A DNA stretch of 64,000 bases from Musa acuminata AAA Group (taxonomy: Eukaryota; Streptophyta; Magnoliopsida; Zingiberales; Musaceae): the NCBI RefSeq assembly GCF_036884655.1, contig NC_088359.1, positions 20,569,501 to 20,633,500 on the forward strand. The letters run 5' to 3'. Below the pieces are notes generated by a model that did no database searches, had not been told where the DNA came from, and saw only the letters and a program-made list of their open reading frames with translations. How positions within the stretch are numbered: the first letter of the stretch is position 1; the number at the start of each line of letters is the position of its first letter. The position numbers and the translations under genes are program-made. Of this stretch, positions 56,133 to 64,000 are shown in pieces.

Positions 56133-58183
56133 TGTTGAATCTCGTATTTTGATGATGAAACTACTTGATATATGTTTATGATTTAATCTGCGTTTTGAGT
56201 GACGCAGGATGCCTCGATCAGGATGAGACAATTAAAGCAGGAAAATCATGTTGTGTTGGAGGAACATGTCAGAAGATTGGACGTCGGGCCGGTGGATCGG
56301 TCGACGTAACGATAGAAGGCTTCGGGCCGTGGACTCGGGCATCGGGCCAAGAAGAGCGGGTATTGTGCCAAGGATATCGGAGTTGCGGAGCCAACTGGCC
56401 GATTGGGCAATAGGCCACAGGAAAGGACGATGCGCCGAAGAATCGGACGAAGCGTCGAGGGACCAATGACATGCCGGACAACTTGGTTAATTGCTTAGGA
56501 TTAATTGTCTCGATCGAAGTTTTTGTTTTGAGTGTGCAGGATTAACTACGATGGAAGAAAGACATGCAGCAGGAGTTACGCCGGAGTCAAGACAATGATC
56601 ACGTTGGGAGTTCGAGAGTTCTACGGAAGTTCGGACAGTCGTCGGAGGTTCTGCGGGAACAAATCCGAGAAGTCCAGAAGCTTGCAAAAGGAGCTCGTCG
56701 GAACTTGCCAAGTGGATCGTTGCAAGTCCAGGAGTTTGCCGGAAGTCCGCAGGAGGATCACCGAGGGTTCGTCGGATGATCGACGGAAGTTCGCCGGAAA
56801 CTCGCCGGAAGAAGCGATTGACGCACTGGAGCAAGCTGCAGAATATGTCTTAGGAAATAATCGTAGTTAGCACATTGATTAAGTTAGAAATGGGAGGTGA
56901 TCCCATTAGCTTAATCTTGGGGCAATTGGGCCCCTGAAAGAATCAAATTGGGCCGAATGGATTAACCCATTCGGACCCTGATTGCTGTGGGAGGTGCAAC
57001 CGCCCAAGCCAGGAGGTAGCACCGCCCAGGCTATGTCTCCCAGCGAGACTTGGCAGTGCAACTGCCCCAGCCAAGAGGTGGCACCGCCCCGAGCTCAGTC
57101 TCCGAGCGAGACTGGGCGGTGCAACCTCTTCTGTCAAGAGGTAGCACCGCCAGAGCTTAAGTTTCGAGCTCTGCCAGGCGATGCAACCTCCCCAGTCAAG
57201 CAGTGCAACCGCCTAAGCTCGGTCTTCGAGCTCTGGCAGAGAGGTGCAACCACCCCTGACAGAGGTGGCACCGCCCAGAGGCCCAGTCTTCGAGCTCTGC
57301 TAGGCGGTGCAAACGCCCCAGTCAGGAGGTGCAACCGCCTGATCTCGGAATTCCGGGAATTGACATATTTGAGCTCCAAATTTGAACTGGGTTGGGGCCT
57401 ATAAATACCCCACCCATTCAGCACTGAAAGCACAAAACAAACACTTGAAATCTTGCTGTCTCTCTGTGGTTCTTAGAGCTCAAAACTGCTAGTTCTCCTC
57501 TTTCTGTTCTTCAAAGTTTGAGTTGTAAAGAGAGGAGAGAAAACTTCTGTAAGGGTTGTCTCCTAAGCCCGTCAAAAGGAGTGAATCTGTAAGAAGGTGG
57601 TTGGCCTTCGCCTATTGAAGGAAGGCCTCTAGTTGACGTCGGTGACCTCATCGGTGGAGGAAGCCAAAAGTGGAGTAGGTCAAGATTGACCGAACCACTC
57701 TAAATCTCGGTTTGCATTTCCTTTAAGCATTTTACCTTCACTGCAAACTTCTCAATAGTTACTGCCCTCTGCGATTTTACAAACAAGTTTCAACGTTTAG
57801 ACGTAAATCTGCGTTTAGACGTAAATCTACTTTTTCGTATGATCATCATATTGCAGATTGCATTTACGCTTTAAGCTTTACCAATACTGCACACTGCCTT
57901 TATACTCCTGCTTAAACTGCATCTTATCTAATCAAGTGATTTATGAATCAGCATTTAGACGTAAATCAGTTTCTTCGTATGAACTTCGGATTTCAGTTTA
58001 CGCCGATATTCTGGTTTTCATCATAGCTGCAAACTGCCTGCTTAGTTTCACATTAACATTGATTAGTATCAACTTTCATATAAAAGTTGTTTTTATCGGT
58101 CGAACGCAGCTTTCGATTTTAATCGCAGAAAGTTTTCCGCTGCACTAATTCACCCCCCCCTCTTAGTGCTCTCGATCCTAACA
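56133..58183 (+). mobile_element. Solo LTR of the Sirevirus-like family
   Basis: A single 2051-bp LTR from TGTTGAATCTCG to GATCCTAACA with the 5-bp duplication GTAAC on both sides (56128-56132, 58184-58188) and no internal region. It combines the P-type head with the Y-type CGGAAG module, a GC-rich array (about 56990-57340), TATA at 57400-57407 and only a short 17-bp array. It was produced by recombination between the two LTRs of a full element. Confidence 0.94.
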
Positions 58184-58488
58184 GTAACGAAGGTGTTGAC
58201 TTAACCGAGCATCATAGTTGGTCAAGTCCCTCGAGACCATGGTGATTCGGAGGCCGAACAGGACCGCAATCACAAGGAGTTGTGATTGGCAAGAGTTGCC
58301 TACCTTTTAGGCTTAGTGTGATTGATCGAGTCCCTCGAGGTTACACTAAGACGCTGATTGGATCTTGATCCCCACTAGAAGTCTGCCGGAGACTTCCGTT
58401 TCACGTGTTGAGGGTGTCGCGTGACTCGTTAGTAAAATAGTGGGAGCATATTAAGATATAAGTCCATATCTTGATAGTTTATTTCTTG
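58184..58488. other. Unclassified retroelement-like DNA, right of the solo LTR
   Basis: Carries two more copies of the GTCGAGTCCCTCGAG motif (about 58216 and 58325) and an inverted repeat AAGATAT/ATATCTT around AAGTCC (about 58453-58472). It runs directly into the tail of an E-family pol. Confidence 0.5.
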
Positions 58489-58567
58489 CAGATCCACTGA
58501 CAAAGCTGTTGTCTTAGATTGTCTTTGAGAGTCACAAGGGTCTGATGGAGATTAGACACATAGGTGA
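58489..58567 (+). pseudogene. Terminal pol fragment of copia family E
   Basis: Reads DPLTKLLS-stop-IVFESHKGLMEIRHIGD, the last 25 or so codons of the RNase H end also seen at 14730-14813. It carries a CAG-to-TAG stop and precedes the polypurine tract AAGTGGGAGA. Confidence 0.8.
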
Positions 58568-58591
58568 TTGGCTTTAGGTCAAGTGGGAGAT

Positions 58592-59557
58592 TGTTAGTCA
58601 TAGGTGCCCAACAAGCCAATCACGTGAGTGATGGCACGTGTGACTTGATACAGAATCTTTTTGCTTATTATATTTTGGCATATATCACTTTATAACTATT
58701 GCATATATGCATATTTATATTGTGATGTCCTTGGATTTGTGCAATGGAATCGGATCGTGATGAGATCATGATAATGAGATCGATTTACCTTTAAATACAT
58801 ATCCTAAATAATCCCGGTCATAGGTTACTCGAGAGGGACATCGTGATAACCGGACAGACTGGTGTGTTGTATACCCGTCCATATGATGGATGCAGCTAGT
58901 CTCATAGCTGCTCGTGTAGGGACACTAGGGATACAGTACAGGTGCTCATTGGAGAATGAGTTCACTGATTGATCTGCTTACGGAATGCTGGATGGTTGAT
59001 GATGCCTTTTTGTTAGACAGCGATTCTGTAGTCCTAGTGGTATATCTGGTCCTTAGACTTGAGACACCAAGGATGTCTTATATGAGTGCTATACTTTTTG
59101 ATACCAGACTTATAGATTTGGCTGTCCCAGATCTAGTATAGCTGGTCATTGGGAGTGGTAGTCGACCTTACGAGGGCTATTGAGTGTCGATAGAGGATCA
59201 TCCACTCTCGGCGTCATGAGAGGAATATCCCATGTGTTCTTGCTCAGAAAAATCCCTGGCCAGGGTCATTCGGGTTGAGAGAGAAAGAGTTCTCTAGGAG
59301 AATCCGATTAGAGCGAGACTCGAGTAGAAACCATATGGGTCTGACAGCACCATGCTCGATATACGGTCTTTGGGATATTAGATGGATGAGGGACTATAGG
59401 TACACAGTAACTGAGGACAGACAAGTCCAATGGATTGGATTCCCCTGTATTGTTTGTGATATCTTTGCATGACGACGAACATCTCTTTGGGAATAGGGGA
59501 TTTAATTTTCTTGTTCTTCCGATACGCATGTGATGTCGCCCCCAAGATTTCCCAACA
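58592..59557 (+). repeat. 3' LTR of copia family E with internal deletion
   Basis: Starts TGTTAGTCATAGG after the tract and ends GATTTCCCAACA. Compared with 14834-16484 it lacks about 640 bases near 59460, including the TATA box region, so it is probably inactive as a promoter. Confidence 0.85.
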
Positions 59558-59948
59558 CCTTCAATGGGCGAAGACCAACTACTCTTACAACTCTATTCTT
59601 CTTTTGATAGGTTCAGGAGAGAACCTTTACACCCCCACTACCTTGTCTCTTAAACTTACCAACACCTAGAGCTTGAGAGGAGTTCTCAAAAGATTACAAT
59701 AGTGTTTTTCTTTCTTTTTACTCTCATTTGATGTCTTTGCTGAGCAGGGATGAGAGGGGTATTTATAGGCCCCAAATGGATTCAAAATTGGAGCCTAAAT
59801 GTGTCTCATCCCCGATTTTCGGGGTACTAGCGGTACCACCGCTTGTAGTACTAACATTGGGTAGTACCATTGCCCAGTCTTATGGTACCACCACCTGATA
59901 TAGTTTGGAAGACTGTGTCTGGGTGGTACTACCGCCCAGTTTGGCGGT
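59558..59948 (-). mobile_element. Minus-strand D-like LTR fragment
   Basis: Contains CTTCAATGGGCGAAG, GGTTCAGGAGAGAACC, TATTTATAGGCCCC (minus TATA, 59760-59767) and GGTACCACC motifs, the order of a minus D-type LTR, with both ends missing. Confidence 0.7.
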
Positions 59949-60283
59949 TGTTAGGACCCTTTTTCTGAGCTTTTTAATAATGTTTATTGAGTATGTTTAG
60001 TCTAGTTATTTATTGAGTCAGTTTGGTTTAGCTAGAGTCAAGTAGACGTTTATTTAATATTTATTTATTATTAGAGTTCAAGTCCTGATGGACTTTGGGT
60101 GGAACTCTATAAATAGCGATGTAACTGCTTCTTTTCAATAATCTATGAAAAATATTATTCTGTCTTTTGACAAACCCTAGGAGGCCGATCCCCTCGAAGT
60201 GATCAAGGAGGGCCGATCCCCTCGAAGCGATCAAGGAGGCTGATGCCCTCGAAGTGATCATCCCCTTTCTCTTCTTCTTTTTT

Positions 60284-60487
60284 ACGATAAGACTTTTGGG
60301 TCTTATCATTTGGTATCAGAGCGACGATAAGACTTTAGGGTCTTATCATTTGGTATCAGGAGCCTACGATAAGACTTTAGGGTCTTATCATTTGGTATCA
60401 AAGCGACGATAAGACTTTAGGATCTTATCAATTGGTATCAAAGCGACGATAAGACTTTAGGGTCTTATCAATTGGTATCAGAGCAGT
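60284..60487 (+). repeat. Five-fold tandem repeat of the LTR-end/primer-site junction of F
   Basis: Units of 40-42 bp starting at 60284, 60324, 60366, 60406 and 60446. Each contains ACGATAAGACTTTAGGG, TCTTATCA and then (A/T)TTGGTATC. Only the first and last units keep the exact TGGTATCAGAGC. The others read TGGTATCAGGAGC or TGGTATCAAAGC. Each unit has an ATAAGAC/GTCTTAT inverted repeat. Confidence 0.93.
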
Positions 60488-60509
60488 GATCTTTGGCGTT
60501 CTCGCTGCA

Positions 60510-61942
60510 ACGAAGCTATCAAAAAAAAAAAAAAGAAAGAAAGAAAGAAAGAGAGAAGAAGAAGCAGCAACCGTAGCCACGCACTCGTAACCATGCACCC
60601 TTGCTTCCGGCCAGCCCACCCACCGCCCGTCGCTGCTCTCCGGCCAACAATTGACTCTACCCCACTTCCGGCCAGAGTCCACCGCCGCCTCCCACCCAAG
60701 CCACCACCGCTGCCAGGAGACGACGCTGCCAGCGTCCCACTCCACCGCAGCCCTGCTCCTCTTCTCTACCACCGCTGCAGGGCAACTCCTTCTCCACTAC
60801 CGCCGCTGCTTCCCGGCCGATCGATCACCGTCGCCCACTTCCCAGCTGCAACCCTAGCCATGCCCCCCCCTTGGGTCGCAGTCGCAAGCGCCAGTTGCTG
60901 CAAGCCCTCGTTGCAACGGTTGCAGAAACAGAGTTCCTCTGTTGCCACAGCCCCTCGTCGATCGCAGCCGCACCTCCACCAGCCGCGCCACCTCCAGCAC
61001 TCCTCTTCCCCTCCAGGGCCATCACCGCCCAGTCAATCCATCACCACTGTGGGCCACCGTGCAACGACTACCGCACGCCTCCCAGCAACCGATCCTCCTT
61101 GCTCTGCATCCGTAGTGCCATAAACAAGGCAACTCACCGGTTGCCCTTGTTCCCAACCGTGACACCGCCGACTCCTCCTTCTCCACCGCTGCCGCTGCTT
61201 CTCGGCCGCACAATCACCACCGCACCGACGTTGCCAGCATCGCCAGCGGCTCCGGCTGTGGTGTGATAGAAACAAAGCACCATGTTTCCCATCTCCAGCA
61301 TCACAACTTCCCGGCCAGCGACGATGCTCGCTGCCTTTTTCTCCACCGCCAACGCTGCGCTCCGGCCAGCGACCACCGCTACTGCCAGCCACCGCAGCCT
61401 TCTCCTCAACCGCTCGTGATCCTTCCGGACAACTCCTTCGGTGGTGCGACAAAATAGAGTACGCAGCAACCACCACGCAGCAACAAAAATAGTGGCACCC
61501 TCTACTGCCATAGCCGCCGATTGTAACCACCATCGTCGCTCCCGGCCAATGACCAACCTCTCGTTCTGCAGCAGCCGCCCTCCAATAGCGAACGCAGCAA
61601 GTACGCTGCCTTGCCTCAACCCCAGTAGCGCACGCAACACCGATTCCTCTTCTCAACCTCGGCCGCATCAACGCCGCCTCCCCCTTGCTTAGCATATTCT
61701 GCCACAACCACAGGTTGCCATCACCACAGGTTGCCATCACCGCAACCTCAACCCCGTTGCTCGGCGATCGCCCCTTGGGTCGCAGCAGCTACAGACACAT
61801 CAACACAGTCGCCTTCCAACCCCGGCGCTCTCACCTCACGCAGCGATAGAAACAGGGCATCAACTCTTCCTCCAACGGAGCGACCGCAGCAATGCCCTTG
61901 GCGTCCACCTGCAAGGCAACTTCGCATCGATAGTGTTGATGC
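60510..61942. other. Purine tract and CCN-rich low-complexity interior of F
   Basis: A poly-A/GAAA tract (about 60519-60575) is followed by 1.35 kb rich in CACCGCC, GCTGCTTC(C/T)CGGCC and CAGCAACC words. Some words recur, such as CCCTTGGGTCGCAG near 60870 and 61772. Overlapping frames up to 235 codons on both strands have no domain signature, and I do not call any as a gene. Confidence 0.5.
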
Positions 61943-63568
61943 TGTTGAATCTCGGATTTTGATGATGAAACTAATTGATTATGTTTAGATGTTTAACTGC
62001 ATTTTGAGTGATGTAGGTCTACTCGATCAGGATTAGACAGTTAACGCAGGAGGAATTGACGTTGCGCCGGAGGAGATCACGTTAGGATATTAGATGGCAG
62101 AAGACTTCGGACGTCGGGCATCGAGCCAAGAGCGGAATTGCGCCAAGGATATTGGGGTTGCGGAGGTCAACCGCCGATTGGACAACAAGCCGCAAGAGAG
62201 GACGATGTACTGAAGAATCGGACGAAGCGCCAACCAATGACGTGCCGGGCAATAGAATGTCAATTCGCGTTGTAATAATTGTCTCGATCGGAGTAGAGTT
62301 TTGGCTTATGTGTGCAGGATTAACTACGATAACGATGAAGACATAAAGCGAAACAAAGCGTCGGAGTCAAGTGCGAAGGATTTGTTGCGAGTTTGAGAGT
62401 TCGACGGAAGTCCGAAGGTTCGTCGGGAATGCTGCCGGAACTAGCCGAGAATGAGTAGGGAGCTTGCCGAAGGGTTTTTCGGAAGCTCGCCAGAAGGTTC
62501 GTTGGAAGTTCGCGGAGCTCACCGAGAAAGATCGGAGCTTGCCGAAGAAGCTCGTTGGAACTCGCCAAGATCAAATCGTGAAGTCTAGGAGCTTGCTAGG
62601 AGTCCATAGAATGGTTTCCGAGAGTTTATCGGAAGACCATCGGAAGTTCGCCGGAAGCTCGCCGGAAGAAGTCTTGACTTGTGGACTTTGTAATAGCTTA
62701 GGAAATGTCTTTAAATTCGTATTTAGCACGTTAATTAGGGTTACGATTAGGTGTTAATCCTATAACCCAAGTATGGGCCAATTGGGCCCGAGTTTGGACT
62801 GGTTTGGGCCAAGTTTGGAGCCCAACCAGTGAGCTGAAATAGTGTAGGCGGTGGCACCGCCTAGAACCCGAGAACCAAGCGGTGGCACCGCTGGACTGAG
62901 CGGTGCCACCGCTTGACCGCTCAGCACCCGAGAGGTCCGTCCGGCGGTGGCATTAGTTTTAGACACTAACAGGAGGTGGCACCGCCAGCCTCGGGAACCC
63001 AAGAGAATTCAAAATTTGGAGCCCAAATTTGAATCCTCTTGGGGCCTATAAATACCCCTCAATTCTCAGCTAAGAACATAACATTTGAGAAGCAAGAGAT
63101 TGAGATAAAAGTCTTAGCAAAGTCTTTAGCAAGTTTTTTTTTTCAATTGCTTGAGTGTTCACCTCCTTCTTTCTCTTTTAAAATTTGTAAGAGAGTGAAC
63201 CACTTGTAAAAGGTTGTAAGAAGGGTATTTGTCCTTCCCCTTCAAAGTGATTTGCTAGTGAAAGTTGGGAGCCTCATCGAAGAAGGCTTCGCAAGTGGAT
63301 GTAGGTCGCATGACCGAACCACTATAAATCGGTTTGCGTTTATTTTATTGTCATTTATATTACTGCAAACCATCTTTACTTTGATGCTCTACTTCTTTGT
63401 CTCCTTCTTATGTATCCCTTCAAGTTAAAACGTAATCAAAACAGTTTCAAACGAAACATTTCTTTTATCGTATGAAGTTTCCGAAAGTGTTTAAATCGTC
63501 AAAAGTTTATCGTACTTTACCGCTGCACTAATTCACCCCCCCCTCTTAGTGCCGCTCCGATCCTAACA
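61943..63568 (+). repeat. 5' LTR of element T (A-like)
   Basis: TGTTGAATCTCGG to GATCCTAACA, 1626 bp, with the A-type head and middle modules, GGCGGTGGCACCGCC motifs and TATA at 63047-63054. The primer site TTGGTATCAGAGC is at 63570-63582. Confidence 0.9.
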
Positions 63569-63569
63569 A

Positions 63570-63582
63570 TTGGTATCAGAGC
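63570..63582 (+). other. Primer binding site of element T
   Basis: TTGGTATCAGAGC one base after the LTR terminus. Confidence 0.92.
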
Positions 63583-63618
63583 CCGGTATTTCTCATTTCG
63601 GATTTACACCTGAGAGAA

Positions 63619-63817
63619 ATGACTCTTCATGGCTTTCAAGAGGGCTTATCGGTTGTTCGTCCACCATTGTTTAATGGATTGGACTATACTTATTGGAAAA
63701 CTCGAATGAGAGTTTTCTTGATTTCTATAAATTTGGATTTATGGAATATTGTTGAAAACGGTTTTCAACTTCCTTCTAAACCACTGGACGAATGGTCGGA
63801 TTTGGAGAAGAAGTATT
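63619..63817 (+). pseudogene. gag of element T, N-terminal part, cut by a minus LTR
   Basis: Sixty-six codons, MTLHGFQEGLSVVRPPLFNG then DYTYWKTRMRVFLISINLDL, ending at EKKYL where TGTTAGGATCGAG begins. The sequence is most like P and Q. Any continuation lies beyond the window. Confidence 0.88.
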
Positions 63818-64000
63818 TGTTAGGATCGAGAGCACTAAGAGGGGGGGGGGGGGTGAATTAGTGCAGCGGAAACCTTTCAGTGATTAAAAATGAAAGCTGC
63901 ATTCATTTGATAAAAACTATTTTGATGCAAAAGCCGATTCTAAGAATACTTATGATTAAGTACAGTTTATGTCTAAACACAGTTTGCGTCTAAGCGCAGT
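63818..64000 (-). mobile_element. Start of a minus-strand Sirevirus-type LTR inserted in T gag
   Basis: TGTTAGGATCGAGAGCACT, a G-tract (about 63840-63853), GTGAATTAGTGCAGCGG and the beginning of the 17-bp array. The left flank is GTATT (63813-63817), the predicted target duplication. Confidence 0.88.

Larger units (their letters stand above)
59949..61942 (+). mobile_element. Element F: short LTR and noncoding interior (TRIM/LARD-like), 3' LTR not seen
   Basis: LTR 59949-60308 (about 360 bp) runs TGTTAGGACCC to GGTCTTATCA, with TATAAATA at 60108-60115, followed by TTTGGTATCAGAGC. The LTR end plus primer-site unit is then tandemly repeated. The interior is a purine tract and a CCN-rich stretch without recognisable retroviral domains. 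It is cut on the right by the LTR of element T at 61943. No second LTR is in view, so the element is partial. Confidence 0.65.

Noticed and set aside
61033..61740. A 235-codon minus-strand ORF as a gene
   Set aside because: It is a consequence of low stop frequency in CCN-rich DNA, overlaps equally long frames on the other strand and shows no domain.

Overview
The window is plant nuclear DNA dominated by nested LTR retrotransposons, with one host gene in the middle. It is probably from a monocot. The GC-rich LTR arrays remind me of banana-family (Musaceae) repeats, but that is recollection, not proof. The long Ty1/copia LTRs (about 1.6-2.5 kb), initiator-Met-tRNA primer sites (TGGTATCAGAGC), repeated AAAGGGGGAGA polypurine tracts and UBN2-type gag proteins point to the Sirevirus lineage of Ty1/copia.

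Left block (1-20125). A minus-strand LTR (1-1097) abuts a plus-strand element A, split as 1098-2317 and 10788-13680. A is interrupted inside gag by a complete element Y (2318-10787) with a 5-bp target duplication ACCAA. A adjoins a minus LTR remnant (13681-14050). That remnant adjoins the RT/RNase H tail and 3' LTR of a different copia family, E (14051-16484). A diverged LTR (D), unclassified repeat DNA, a 38-bp minisatellite and AT-rich DNA follow.

Middle block (20126-29420). On the minus strand lies a complete five-exon gene for NDUFS4, a nuclear-encoded subunit of mitochondrial complex I (158 codons). One exon is only 30 nt. Its third intron carries about 4.3 kb of DNA resembling plant mitochondrial intergenic sequence, bounded by a perfect 27-bp direct repeat.

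Right block (29421-64000). Truncated E and D LTRs lead to element P (+, 31500-47882). A complete minus element Q (38315-46966, duplication TCCTA) sits inside the 3' LTR of P. Then comes minus element R (47883-54479), a sister of Y, inside or next to a copia gag fragment. Further right are a GC-rich island, a solo LTR (56133-58183, duplication GTAAC), an E-family LTR, a short LTR element F whose primer-site junction is tandemly repeated five times, and element T (61943 onward), whose gag is cut by another minus LTR at 63818.

None of the Sirevirus-like elements here encodes protease, integrase, reverse transcriptase or RNase H. They fall into two non-autonomous types. Y and R carry a long gag with two zinc knuckles plus a conserved 368-codon accessory ORF. 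A, P and Q carry a short gag with a degenerate knuckle and no other ORF; T is too incomplete to place. All would need enzymes supplied in trans. The LTRs are mosaics of interchangeable modules and tandem arrays.
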